Translations under genes and position numbers: made by a program | The notes under the pieces: model-generated | The model's database searches: none | What the model saw: only the letters and a program-made list of their open reading frames with translations | Told to the model about the DNA's origin: nothing | Assembly (NCBI GenBank): GCA_046331175.1 | Contig: JAXLRI010000003.1 | Span: 372,001-436,000, forward strand | Reading direction: 5' to 3' | Origin: JAWKIW01 sp046331175 | GTDB lineage: Bacteria > Actinomycetota > Acidimicrobiia > Acidimicrobiales > Acidimicrobilacustridaceae | DNA: 64,000 bases | In this document: one piece after another, positions 43,851 to 53,580 of the stretch | Position numbering within the stretch: the first letter of the stretch is position 1 | Layout: the number at the start of each line of letters is the position of its first letter

Positions 43851-44432
43851 ATGTTCACCGGGATCGTCGAGGAGCTGGGCGAGGTCGCCTCGCGCGAGGG
43901 GGCCAAGCTCCGGGTCCGGGCCTCCACGGTGCTCGAGGGCTCCGGCCTCGGTGCCTCGATCGCCGTCAACGGCTGCTGCCTGACGCTGGTCGACTCGGGC
44001 GAGGGCTGGTGGGAGGCCGACGTGTCCGACGAGACGTACGCCCGCACCAACCTGGGCGACCTCCAGCCCGGCGACCCCGTCAACCTGGAGCGGCCCGTCC
44101 GCCTCGAGGACCGCCTCGGCGGCCACCTCGTCCAGGGCCACGTCGACGCCGTCGGCGAGATCGTCGATCCGGTGCCCGACCTGCGCATCAGGGTCCCCGA
44201 GCAGCTCCTGCGCTACGTCGTCGAGAAGGGCTCGGTGACCGTCGACGGGGTCAGCCTGACCGTCGTCGAGCCCCTCGAGGACGGCTTCACCGTGGCGGTC
44301 ATCCCGCACACCTCCGAGGTCACCACGCTCGGGCGCAAGGGCCCCGGCGACCGGGTCAACCTCGAGGTCGACGTCATCGCCAAGTACACCGAGCGGCTCC
44401 TCGGGTTCCTCCCCGCGGTCCGCGCTGAGTAG
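43851..44432 (+). CDS. ribE: Riboflavin synthase alpha chain
   Basis: Dismutates two 6,7-dimethyl-8-ribityllumazine molecules to riboflavin. The 193 residues are the two-fold repeated barrel with the signature MFTGIVEELGEV, VNGCCLTLV, GGHLVQGHVDAVGEI and its repeat VDGVSLTVVE. ATG 4 nt after the ribD stop. The TAG stop (44430-44432) is also the start of a TAGCCT -10 element for ribBA. Confidence 0.95.
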   Translation: MFTGIVEELGEVASREGAKLRVRASTVLEGSGLGASIAVNGCCLTLVDSGEGWWEADVSDETYARTNLGDLQPGDPVNLERPVRLEDRLGGHLVQGHVDAVGEIVDPVPDLRIRVPEQLLRYVVEKGSVTVDGVSLTVVEPLEDGFTVAVIPHTSEVTTLGRKGPGDRVNLEVDVIAKYTERLLGFLPAVRAE

Positions 44433-44435
44433 CCT
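44430..44435 (+). promoter_or_regulatory. Candidate internal -10 element for ribBA
   Basis: TAGCCT overlaps the ribE stop codon and lies 28 nt before the ribBA GTG, which has its own GAGGAGGG Shine-Dalgarno. Confidence 0.35.
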
Positions 44436-44463
44436 CGCCACCCGGCCCGACCGAGGAGGGCAC

Positions 44464-45708
<1,245 letters not shown>

Positions 45709-45775
45709 ACGCCGGGCTGCCCCCGTCGAGCCCAGCCCGACGACCCGCACCGCTGCCTGAGAGGACCGACCCGCC

Positions 45776-46267
45776 GTGTCCACCAACTTCCGGTCCGCCA
45801 ACCCCGCCGCCGCCGACCTCGACGGCACGGGGCTGCGCATCGCCGTCGTGTGCGGTCGCTTCAACGACTACATCACCAACCGCCTCCTCGAGGGTGTCGT
45901 GGTCGGCCTGCGCGAGCTGCACGTGGCCGACGACGACGTCGTCGAGGTGTGGGTCCCCGGGGCCTTCGAGATCCCGCTGGCGGCCAAGGTGCTGGCCCAG
46001 ACCGGTCGCTACGAGGCCGTCATCGGCCTCGGCGCGGTCATCCGGGGCGACACCGCCCACTTCGACTACGTCGCCGGCGAGTGCGCGGCCGGCATCCAGC
46101 GGGCCCAGCTCGAGACCGGCGTGCCGATCGTGTTCGGCGTGCTCACCACCGAGAACCTCGAGCAGGCCGAGGTCCGCTCGGGCGACGACGACAACAAGGG
46201 CCGCGAGTCGGCCCACACGGCGGTCGAGATGGCCGACCTGGTGCGACGGATCAAGGAAGGCGTCTGA
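45776..46267 (+). CDS. ribH: 6,7-Dimethyl-8-ribityllumazine synthase
   Basis: 163-residue subunit of the icosahedral or pentameric lumazine synthase. It shows RIAVVCGRFNDYITNRLLEG with the ribityl-contacting Phe/Asn, VPGAFEIPLAAK, GAVIRGDTAHFDYV with the catalytic His, and FGVLTTENLEQAEVRSG. GTG start 67 nt after ribBA with GAGAGGA upstream. The stop shares its A with the ATG of the next gene (TGATG). Confidence 0.95.
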   Translation: MSTNFRSANPAAADLDGTGLRIAVVCGRFNDYITNRLLEGVVVGLRELHVADDDVVEVWVPGAFEIPLAAKVLAQTGRYEAVIGLGAVIRGDTAHFDYVAGECAAGIQRAQLETGVPIVFGVLTTENLEQAEVRSGDDDNKGRESAHTAVEMADLVRRIKEGV

Positions 46268-46569
46268 TGGCGAACGTCCCCACCTCGCCGCTGGTGGCCA
46301 GCGGCCTCGTCGGCGGCTACCTCGTGGCCCGCGAGACCAAGGTGCGCCCGCTCGGCGGTGCCGTGCTCGGCGTGTTCGGCGTGGCCGCCGGCGCCATCTG
46401 GTACCGCAAGGTCGGCCCCGCCCGCACCGCCTTGCTCAGCGCCATCTACCTCGGCGGCTTCGGCGCCAGCCACCCGCTGGCCAAGAAGATCGGCCCGTGG
46501 CCCTCGGTCCTCACCGTCGCCGGCGTGTCGGCCGCCGCCAGCCACCTCCTCGCCGACCGCGCTGCCTGA
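46267..46569 (+). CDS. Small integral membrane protein downstream of ribH
   Basis: 100 residues with three hydrophobic stretches (SPLVASGLVGGYLVA, LGGAVLGVFGVAAGAIWY, TALLSAIYLGGFGASHPL/VLTVAGVSAAASHLL). No family is recognised. The start is the ATG sharing a base with the ribH stop, so it is translated with ribH. A role in flavin handling is possible only by position. Confidence 0.65.
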   Translation: MANVPTSPLVASGLVGGYLVARETKVRPLGGAVLGVFGVAAGAIWYRKVGPARTALLSAIYLGGFGASHPLAKKIGPWPSVLTVAGVSAAASHLLADRAA

Positions 46570-46575
46570 CCAGCC

Positions 46576-46593
46576 GCCGATCGAGCGATCGGC
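46576..46593. terminator. Hairpin between convergent genes (ribH operon end)
   Basis: GCCGATCG-AG-CGATCGGC is a perfect 8-bp inverted repeat 7 nt after the last ribH-operon stop. No U tract follows. Confidence 0.35.
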
Positions 46594-46600
46594 CTCGCTG

Positions 46601-46627
46601 CCAGAGGTGGCGTGGATCGGCCTCTGG
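46601..46627. terminator. Second hairpin between convergent genes
   Basis: CCAGAGG and CCTCTGG pair across a 13-nt loop, 27 nt before the stop of the reverse-strand VIT-family gene. It may serve termination from either side. Confidence 0.3.
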
Positions 46628-46653
46628 GCGCAGCTCGCGGTCGGGGCCACCCG

Positions 46654-47355
46654 CTACCCGGTGACGGTGCCGAAGAGGTGGCCGATGAGCATGGTCAAGG
46701 CCATCGCCGCGCCGCCGCCGATCAGCATGCGCACCATGGCCCGCACCGGCGGGGACCCACCCAGGCGGGCGCCGAGGTAGCCCATGGCGGTCAGGGTCAC
46801 CAGGGCCACCACCACGGTGACGGCGATGCGGATGCCGTCGGGCAGCAGGGCGATGGCCAGCACCGGCAGCGCAGCACCGATCGCGAACGACACGGCCGAC
46901 ACCCCGGCCGCCTGGCCGGGGCGGGCCAGGGTCGCCTCGCTGATCCCCAGCTCCTCGGCCATGTGGACCCGGAGGCGGTCGTCGGTCGACCCGGCCGACA
47001 GCTCCTCGGCCACCTGCCGGGCCAGCTCGGGGCGCAGGCCCTTCGCCTGGTAGATCGACATCAGCTCCTCGAGCTCGCGCTCGGGAACCGTCTCCAGCTC
47101 GAGGGTCTCGCGGGCGATGTCGGCCTTCTCGGTGTCGCGCTGCGAGCTGACCGACACGAACTCGCCCGCCGCCATGGACAGGGCGCCGCCGACCAGGCCG
47201 GCCACGCCGGCGGTGACGGCGGCGCTGTGGGTGTCGGAGGCGGCGGCGACGCCGAGCACGAGGCTGGCCACCGACGTGATCCCGTCGTTGGCCCCCAGCA
47301 CGCCGGCCCGCAGCCAGCCGGCCCGGTGGCTCAGGTGTCGCTCCGTGTGCAGCAT
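46654..47355 (-). CDS. VIT1/CCC1-family membrane transporter
   Basis: 233 residues with five predicted membrane segments. The first helix has GANDGITSVASLVLGVAAAS and the second GLVGGALSMAAGEFVSVSSQRD, both typical of VIT/CCC1 iron and manganese transporters. The middle cytoplasmic stretch is helical and rich in Glu (ETLELETVPERELEELMSIY, AEELSAGSTDDRLRVHMAEELG), the part that binds metal in this family. ATG 47355 is preceded on its strand by TAGGCT 6 nt upstream, so the mRNA is probably leaderless. Confidence 0.85.
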   Translation of the reverse strand: MLHTERHLSHRAGWLRAGVLGANDGITSVASLVLGVAAASDTHSAAVTAGVAGLVGGALSMAAGEFVSVSSQRDTEKADIARETLELETVPERELEELMSIYQAKGLRPELARQVAEELSAGSTDDRLRVHMAEELGISEATLARPGQAAGVSAVSFAIGAALPVLAIALLPDGIRIAVTVVVALVTLTAMGYLGARLGGSPPVRAMVRMLIGGGAAMALTMLIGHLFGTVTG

Positions 47356-47361
47356 GGCGAG

Positions 47362-47367
47362 AGCCTA
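47362..47367 (-). promoter_or_regulatory. -10 element for the VIT-family gene
   Basis: On the reverse strand TAGGCT ends 6 nt before the ATG at 47355. It lies in the divergent gap shared with hisG. Confidence 0.42.
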
Positions 47368-47446
47368 CGGGCGCCCGCCGGAGCGGCCGTCACCCGGCCT
47401 GCGCACCGGCCGGCGAACCGCCTTTTTCGGCTCCGATCACCACGGC

Positions 47447-47452
47447 TAGGTT
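47447..47452 (+). promoter_or_regulatory. -10 element of a leaderless promoter for hisG
   Basis: TAGGTT ends 7 nt before the ATG at 47460; no Shine-Dalgarno is present. Confidence 0.47.
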
Positions 47453-47459
47453 GGCCGCC

Positions 47460-48335
47460 ATGTTGAAGCTGGTGCTGCCGAAGGGATCCCTCGAGAAGGC
47501 CACCCTCGAGCTGTTCGAGGCCGCCGACCTGCGGGTCCACCGCGATTCGGCGGTGACCTACAAGGCGGGCATCGACGACCCCCGGATCGGCGAGGTGCGC
47601 ATCCTGCGGCCCCAGGAGATCCCCGTCTACGTCGCCGAAGGCCTCTTCGACGTCGGCATCACCGGCCGCGACTGGGTCGAGGAGACCGCCAGCGAGGTCA
47701 CCTCCCTCGGCGAGCTGCACTACTCCAAGGCCACCGACAACCCGGTGCGCATCATCGTGGCCGTGCCGAACGACTCGCCGTACGAGCAGGTCTCCGACCT
47801 GCCCCAGGGCGTGCGGGTGTCCAGCGAGTACCCCGAGCTGACCCGCCGCTACTTCGCCGAGCAGGGGATCGAGGCCGACATCCGGCTGTCCTACGGCGCC
47901 ACCGAGGCGAAGGTGCCCGACATCGTCGACTGCATCGTCGACATCACCGAGACCGGTCGGGCCATCCGGGCCGCGGGCCTGCGCATCATCGACACGATCC
48001 TCACCAGCTACACCGAGCTGATCGCCAACCCCGCCGCCTACGAGGACCCCGACAAGCGCCACGCGATGCACCAGATCCGCACGTTGCTGCAGGGCGTCCT
48101 CGAGGCCCGGGGCAAGGTGCTGGTCAAGCTCAACTGCCGGAGCGACGCCCTCGAGCAGGTCATCGACCTGCTGCCGTCCATGAAGGCGCCCACCGTGAAC
48201 GAGCTGCACGCCGGCGCCGGCTACGCCGTCGAGACGGTCGTGCCCAAGTCGGCCATCAACGTGCTCATCCCGGCGCTGTCCGATGCGGGGGCGACCGACA
48301 TCATCGAGCTCCCGATCGCCAAGATCATCCACTGA
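47460..48335 (+). CDS. hisG: ATP phosphoribosyltransferase, long form
   Basis: First histidine step, joining ATP and PRPP. The 291 residues are the long, allosteric type: KLVLPKGSLEKATLELF, GITGRDWVEE, the PRPP loop in VDCIVDITETGRAIRAAGL, and a C-terminal ACT-like domain (LNCRSDALEQVIDLLPSMKAPTVNEL, VVPKSAINVLIPALSDAGATDIIELPI) for histidine feedback. No other his gene is in the window. The ATG at 47460 was preferred over a TTG at 47451 because of the -10 spacing. Confidence 0.95.
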   Translation: MLKLVLPKGSLEKATLELFEAADLRVHRDSAVTYKAGIDDPRIGEVRILRPQEIPVYVAEGLFDVGITGRDWVEETASEVTSLGELHYSKATDNPVRIIVAVPNDSPYEQVSDLPQGVRVSSEYPELTRRYFAEQGIEADIRLSYGATEAKVPDIVDCIVDITETGRAIRAAGLRIIDTILTSYTELIANPAAYEDPDKRHAMHQIRTLLQGVLEARGKVLVKLNCRSDALEQVIDLLPSMKAPTVNELHAGAGYAVETVVPKSAINVLIPALSDAGATDIIELPIAKIIH

Positions 48336-48336
48336 C

Positions 48337-48555
48337 GTGGCCGCCACCTCCCGCGCTGCCCGGGGCACCGTCCGGGCCTTCGACGACGAGGCCGGCCTCG
48401 GCGAGGTCGTGGCCGACGACGGCGTCACCTACCTGGTGCACTGCACCGCCATCGCCGACGGGTCGCGGACCATCGCCGCCGGCACCGCCGTGCGCTTCTC
48501 GGTGGTCGCCGGCCGGCAGGGGCGGTGGGAGGCCACCGACGTCGAGCCGGTCTGA
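48337..48555 (+). CDS. Cold-shock-domain-like small protein
   Basis: 72 residues starting at a GTG 1 nt after the hisG stop. GTVRAFDDEAGLGEVVADDG, then YLVHCTAIADGSRTIAAGTAVRF and GRWEATDVEPV follow the five-strand pattern of cold-shock domains, including the HCT-IADGSR block seen in actinobacterial CSD proteins. The aromatic RNP1 motif is reduced (GLGEV in place of GFGFI), so RNA binding may be weak or altered. Confidence 0.75.
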   Translation: MAATSRAARGTVRAFDDEAGLGEVVADDGVTYLVHCTAIADGSRTIAAGTAVRFSVVAGRQGRWEATDVEPV

Positions 48556-48687
48556 GCACCGGTCGATGCGGCCCTTCGCCGAGCCGGTCGCGTCGGGCTG
48601 ATCGGCTCGCGTCGGACCAGGCTGGTCGCCCTGGCCACGCCGGCCGTCCACGTGCGGGGCCCGCCCGCTCGGGGCCGCCGCCGGGGC

Positions 48688-48693
48688 TACGGT
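48688..48693 (+). promoter_or_regulatory. -10 element of a leaderless promoter for the ABC exporter
   Basis: TACGGT ends 6 nt before the ATG at 48700. The 144-nt gap before it has no other recognisable element. Confidence 0.42.
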
Positions 48694-48699
48694 CCTGGG

Positions 48700-49589
<890 letters not shown>

Positions 49590-49593
<4 letters not shown>

Positions 49594-50393
49594 GCCTGCC
49601 CGTCACCGCCCGCAACCTCGCCGGCCATCGACGGCCGCTGGTGTGGTGGGTGGTGGGCCTCGTGTCCTACGCCGCCATGATCCTCGCCGTCTACCCGAGC
49701 CTGCGGAACCAACCGGGCATGGCCGAGATCGCCAAGAGCTACCCCAAGGCCCTGCTGGCCCTGTTCGGCATGGACGCCGCCAGCTTCGACCTGGCCCAGG
49801 CCTCGACCTTCCTGAACACCTACCTGTTCTCGGCCATCGTGCCCCTGCTCTACGTCATCTTCGGCGCCTCCCGCGGGGCGGCGGCGGTGGCAGGCCAGGA
49901 GGAGACGGGCGTGCTCGACCTGGTGCTGGCCTACCCGGTGCGCCGTCGCTCCTACGTGCTCCAGGCCGCCCTGGCCGTGCTGGTCGAGCTGGTCGTGATC
50001 GGCTTCGTGCTCTGGCTGACGGTGGTCGTCGGTGGCCGGCTGGTGGGCCTCGACGTCGACGTCGCCCGCCTGTCGGTGGCCTCGCTGGCCCTGGTGCTGC
50101 TCGGCGGCAGCGCCGCCGGCCTGGCCCTGGCCGTGGGTTGCGCCACCGGGGGCAAGGGGCTGGCCGACGGCGTGGCCGCCGGCGTCGGCGTGGCGTCGTA
50201 CCTGGTCGCCAGCCTCGCCGGCATCGCCTCGTGGCTCGAGCCGGCCCGCTACGCCTCGGCGTTCTGGTACGCCACCGACGGGGCCATGACGCGCGGGGTC
50301 CCGCTCGGCCACCTCGCCGCGCTGGTGCTGGTCGACCTGGTGCTCGTGGCCGCCGCCGTGGTGCTGTTCGAGCGCCGCGACCTCGCCGGCTGA
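49590..50393 (+). CDS. ABC-2 type permease
   Basis: 267 residues with six predicted transmembrane segments (for example LVWWVVGLVSYAAMILAVYPSL, VLVELVVIGFVLWLTVVVGG, ASLALVLLGGSAAGLALAVG, ALVLVDLVLVAAAVVLF). The GQEETGVLDLVLAYPVRRRSYV segment after helix 2 is the usual coupling region of ABC-2 permeases. It is translated with the ATPase gene, so the two should form one exporter; the substrate cannot be read from sequence. Confidence 0.88.
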
Positions 50394-50401
50394 CGTCGCC
50401 C

Positions 50402-50447
50402 GGGTCGGGGCGCGACCTCGACGGCGTTCGAGGCCCGCGCCCGACCC
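50402..50447. terminator. Long hairpin between convergent genes
   Basis: GGGTCGGG and CCCGACCC form the outer stem, CGCG/CGCG the middle with one bulge, and CCTCGA/TCGAGG the inner stem around loop CGGCGT, about 18 bp in all. It lies between the permease stop and the DUF1844 stop. The lack of a U tract leaves open whether it ends transcription or only stabilises 3' ends. Confidence 0.5.
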
Positions 50448-50464
50448 CGGCCCGGGAGCGTCGG

Positions 50465-50923
50465 TCAGGCGGTGGGCGCCTCGTGGCCGCCGTCGTCGCC
50501 CCCAGCCTCGTTGGTGAGCTGCACGAAGGCCATCTGGAGGTTCCGCAGCGCCTCGACGAGCGGCGGCCCGTCCTCGCCCAGCTCACCGCCGACCACCTCG
50601 AGCACGGCGGCCATGGCATCGATGGCGACGCGGGCGTCGGCCAGCATGGGCGGCTGCTGGCTCAGCTTGATGGCCGCCAGCTCGTAGAACCCGGCGACGT
50701 GGTTGGCCACCAGCTGGGCGATCGGCGTGGCGGCGATCTGGCGCTGGGTCTCGGCCATCTGGGCGATGAAGGCCTCGGCCTGGGCCCGCTCCTCGGGGCT
50801 GAGGTCGTCGAGGTCGGGCCCGCCCACCAGCTCGGACGCGCCACCGGCCGGCGGCTCGGGCTCGGGTCGGCTCGGCCGGTTCCGCTCGACCGGCACCTCG
50901 CCACCAGGGGTCCACAGGCTCAT
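50465..50923 (-). CDS. DUF1844 family protein
   Basis: 152 residues. The core EAFIAQMAETQRQIAATPIAQLVANHVAGFYELAAIKL, then PPMLADARVAIDAMAAVLEVV and LRNLQMAFVQL matches DUF1844, a helical family of unknown role usually encoded next to infC in actinobacteria. N-terminal 35 residues are Pro/Glu-rich and disordered. The ATG at the complement of 50921-50923 has ACGGAGCG upstream. It is divergent from the infC leader. Confidence 0.85.
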   Translation of the reverse strand: MSLWTPGGEVPVERNRPSRPEPEPPAGGASELVGGPDLDDLSPEERAQAEAFIAQMAETQRQIAATPIAQLVANHVAGFYELAAIKLSQQPPMLADARVAIDAMAAVLEVVGGELGEDGPPLVEALRNLQMAFVQLTNEAGGDDGGHEAPTA

Positions 50924-50984
50924 CGCGTTCGCTCCGTTTCGACGGGCTCGGGCGGCCCACCTGGGTCGCCGGCCGCTGCGGTGG

Positions 50985-51281
50985 TACTCTAGGACGCCTT
51001 GCCCCCGGCCCGGTCCGCCGTGCCGGAGGCGCACATACGGGGAGCCCGCTCCCCGGTCCAGCTGGGAGGCCCTGCCTCCCGAGACGGAAGCGGGGGCTCC
51101 GCCCCCCACCCGGCCACCGCCCCCGGGCGCGTGCGACGGGTTCGAAGGTCTCCCGAACCGGCGCTGGCGCCGGTCCGCGGCGGTCGTCGGCTTCCCGGCG
51201 CCCGCCGCTTGCGCGTCCGGGCGTCGTCCCCCCGTCCGACGTGCCAGGAGGAAGCTGCGCATTGATGAGGAGTGAACGGCC
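50985..51281 (+). promoter_or_regulatory. Promoter and hairpin-rich leader of the infC-rpmI-rplT operon
   Basis: This is the only stretch over 300 bases without a gene (50924-51281). A TACTCT -10 at 50985-50990 would give a leader of about 285 nt. It holds five stable hairpins in a row: 51039-51054 (GGGGAGC/GCTCCCC), 51064-51080 (GGGAGGC/GCCTCCC), 51092-51106 (GGGGGC/GCCCCC), 51139-51159 (GGTTCG/CGAACC) and 51158-51173 (CCGGCG/CGCCGG, overlapping the previous). Then come GAGGAG and the infC start. A long structured leader suits autoregulation by IF3 or L20, which is inferred. Confidence 0.6.
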
Positions 51282-51935
51282 ATAGCGACGCAGGCCAACA
51301 ACGAGCCGAGGATCAACGACCGCATCCGCGCCCGCGAGGTGCGCCTCATCGGCGCCGACGGGCAGCAGATCGGCATCAAGCCGCTGCCCGAGGCGCTGGC
51401 CATGGCCCGTGAGCAGGAGCTGGATCTGGTCGAGGTCGCCGACAAGGCGTCCCCGCCGGTCTGCCGGATCATGGACTACGGCAAGTACAAGTACAACGAG
51501 GCGCAGAAGGCCAAGGAGTCCCGCCGCAAGGCGTCCAACGTCGTGGTCAAGGAGATGAAGTACCGGCCGAAGATCGGTCAGGGCGACTTCGACACCAAGA
51601 CCAAGAAGGTGGAGCGCTTCCTCGGCGAGGGGCACAAGGTCAAGGTCACGATCATGTTCCGCGGCCGCGAGGTGTACCACCCCGAGCTGGGTCGCAAGAT
51701 CCTCGACGGGGTCGCCGAGGCGGTCGCCCACGTGGGCCGGGTGGAGATCTACCCCAAGCTCGACGGGCGCAACATGACCATGGTCCTCGCCCCCGACAAG
51801 CGGGCCCAGGCGGCCCACAAGCGCGACGGCGACGCCGAGGCCGACGGGGACGCCCCCGTCGAGGCGGCAGCCCCGGCCGTGGCAACGCCACCGGTCGAGG
51901 TCGCCGAGGCCCCCGCCGACACCGCCACCGCCTGA
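51282..51935 (+). CDS. infC: Translation initiation factor IF-3, with probable AUA start
   Basis: 217 residues if it begins at ATA 51282. The conserved N-terminus NNEPRINDRIRAREVRLIG lies between an in-frame TGA (51273-51275) and the first standard start codon, GTG 51339, which would cut it off. ATA is the best non-standard codon and has GAGGAG (51267-51272) 9 nt upstream. Non-AUG starts are typical of infC, where IF3 senses them and limits its own synthesis. Body motifs include KASPPVCRIMDYGKYKYNEAQKAKE and IMFRGREVYHPELG; the C-terminal 40 residues are an Ala/Glu-rich extension. Confidence 0.9.
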   Translation: MATQANNEPRINDRIRAREVRLIGADGQQIGIKPLPEALAMAREQELDLVEVADKASPPVCRIMDYGKYKYNEAQKAKESRRKASNVVVKEMKYRPKIGQGDFDTKTKKVERFLGEGHKVKVTIMFRGREVYHPELGRKILDGVAEAVAHVGRVEIYPKLDGRNMTMVLAPDKRAQAAHKRDGDAEADGDAPVEAAAPAVATPPVEVAEAPADTATA

Positions 51936-52041
51936 CGCCCCGCTCTGCGCAGCACCTGGCGTCCACGCCCACCGATTGGCGCGCCCCCGACCCCACCGAC
52001 AAGGCTCGTCCGTCCCCCCGGAACCTGGAGACCAACCCGCC

Positions 52042-52236
52042 ATGCCCAAGATGAAGACCCACCGCGGCGCCGCCAAGCGCTTCAAGCAGACCGGCTCGGG
52101 CAAGCTCCGCCGCCGCAAGGCGAACCTCAACCACATCCTCGAGAAGAAGAGCCCGGCCCGCAAGCGCCGGCTCAAGGGCACGTTCGACCTGTCCAAGGGC
52201 GACGCCGCCACCGTTCGCCGCCAGCTGGGCATCTGA
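52042..52236 (+). CDS. rpmI: Ribosomal protein bL35
   Basis: 64-residue basic protein of the large subunit: PKMKTHRGAAKRFKQTGSGKLRRRKANLNHILEKKS, as expected. ATG 52042 lies 107 nt after infC. Order infC-rpmI-rplT is universal in bacteria. Confidence 0.95.
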   Translation: MPKMKTHRGAAKRFKQTGSGKLRRRKANLNHILEKKSPARKRRLKGTFDLSKGDAATVRRQLGI

Positions 52237-52270
52237 CCCGGCCCCGCCACCCCCCTCGAAAGGAGTCCCC

Positions 52271-52648
52271 ATGGCCAGAGTGAAGCGCGCCGTCCACTCC
52301 AAGAAGCACCGCCGCGCCACCCTCGAGCGGGCCAAGGGCTACTACGGCAACAAGAGCCGCTCGTACCGCTCGGCCAACGAGCAGGTGATGCACTCGCTGC
52401 AGTACGCCTTCCGCGACCGCCGGGCCCGCAAGGGCGAGTTCCGCAAGCTGTGGATCCAACGCATCAACGCCGCCTGCCGGCTCAACGGCATCTCCTACAG
52501 CCGGTTCATCGCCGGGCTGAAGGCCGCCGACATCGAGGTCGACCGCAAGGTGCTGGCCGACCTCGCCGTCACCGACCCGGCGGCCTTCGCCGCCCTGGTG
52601 AAGGTGGCGTCCGAGGCCGTCCCGGCCGCCCAGGCCGAGGCCTCCTGA
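52271..52648 (+). CDS. rplT: Ribosomal protein bL20
   Basis: 125 residues, starts ARVKRAVHSKKHRRATLERAKGYYGNKSRSYR, with FRKLWIQRINAACRLNGISYSRFIAGLK in the C-terminal domain that binds 23S rRNA and, in several bacteria, its own leader mRNA. AAAGGAG gives a strong ribosome-binding site 6 nt before the ATG. Confidence 0.96.
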   Translation: MARVKRAVHSKKHRRATLERAKGYYGNKSRSYRSANEQVMHSLQYAFRDRRARKGEFRKLWIQRINAACRLNGISYSRFIAGLKAADIEVDRKVLADLAVTDPAAFAALVKVASEAVPAAQAEAS

Positions 52649-52679
52649 GGCGCACCGCCCGGTCCCCTCGGGCACGCTG

Positions 52680-53498
52680 ATGGCCGACCGGCCCCCGCCG
52701 CTGTCGGCCCGCAACCCGCACATCGCTTCGCTGCGGCGCCTCTCGAGGCGCCGCAGCGCGCGTCGTGAGGCCGGTGCGCTGGTGGTCGAGGGCCCCACGC
52801 TGCTCGACGAGGCGCTGACCGCCGGGGTCGAGGTGCGCGAGGTGCTCGTCGACGCCGGCGCCCCCGACCACCTGTGGGCCCTGGCCCGCCGTGCCGAGGC
52901 GGTCGGAGCCACGCTGCGGTGCGCCGCCGACGGCGTCGTGGCACGCGTCGCCACCACGGAGCACCCGCCGCCCATCGTCGCCGTGGCGGCCTGGGCGCCG
53001 GCCCCGCTCGCCGGGGTGGTCGAGCGGACCGCCACCGGCGACGGCCCGCTGGTGGTCCTGGTCGACGTGGCCGATCCCGGCAACGCCGGCACCATCGTCC
53101 GGTCGGCGGCCGCAGCCGGCGCCGCCGGGGTCGTGGCGGTCGGCGGCGTCGACCTCACCAACCCCAAGGTGGTGCGGGCCAGCGCCGGTGCGCTGTTCCG
53201 ACTGCCCCTGGTCGTCGACGCCGGCCTCGACGACGTGCTGGCGGCACTCGGGCAGGCCGGGGTGGTCACCGCCGGGTTGGTGGTGGGTGGCGGCGATGCG
53301 CCCGAAGACGTCCCCCTGGCCGCCGAGGTCGCCCTGGTGGCCGGGAACGAGGCCCACGGGCTGCCCACCGACGTCGTCGATCGGCTCGACCACCAGGTCA
53401 CGATCCCGATGGCGGCGACCGCCGAGAGCCTCAACGTCGCGACGGCCACCACGGTGGTGCTGTTCGAGGCGGCTCGGCAGCGTCGAGCGGCGGGGTAG
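52680..53498 (+). CDS. SpoU-family 23S rRNA 2'-O-methyltransferase (TsnR-like)
   Basis: 272 residues. An N-terminal L30e-like RNA-binding domain (NPHIASLRRLSRRRSARREAGALVVEG) is followed by the SPOUT domain with DVADPGNAGTIVRSAAAAGA, ALVAGNEAHGLPTDV and IPMAATAESLNVATATTVVLFE, the three SAM motifs. Located between rplT and pheS as in mycobacteria. The ATG is at 52680. A 13-bp perfect hairpin lies at codons 17-27. Confidence 0.9.
   Translation: MADRPPPLSARNPHIASLRRLSRRRSARREAGALVVEGPTLLDEALTAGVEVREVLVDAGAPDHLWALARRAEAVGATLRCAADGVVARVATTEHPPPIVAVAAWAPAPLAGVVERTATGDGPLVVLVDVADPGNAGTIVRSAAAAGAAGVVAVGGVDLTNPKVVRASAGALFRLPLVVDAGLDDVLAALGQAGVVTAGLVVGGGDAPEDVPLAAEVALVAGNEAHGLPTDVVDRLDHQVTIPMAATAESLNVATATTVVLFEAARQRRAAG
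52729..52758. repeat. 13-bp perfect inverted repeat inside the 5' end of the rRNA methyltransferase gene
   Basis: CGCTGCGGCGCCT and AGGCGCCGCAGCG flank the loop CTCG. The RNA hairpin would be extremely stable and sits 49 nt after the start codon. It encodes an Arg/Ser-rich stretch. Confidence 0.9.
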
Positions 53499-53580
53499 GC
53501 CGACCGACGTGGCCGAGGGCCTCGACCGGCTGGCAACGGACTTGTCGGCCGACCCGCCGACGGGACAGGGTGGTGCTCCC

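Noticed and set aside
53499..53580. T-box or leader peptide attenuator before pheS
   Set aside because: The gap is short, has no T-box sequence, no Phe codon run and no terminator.
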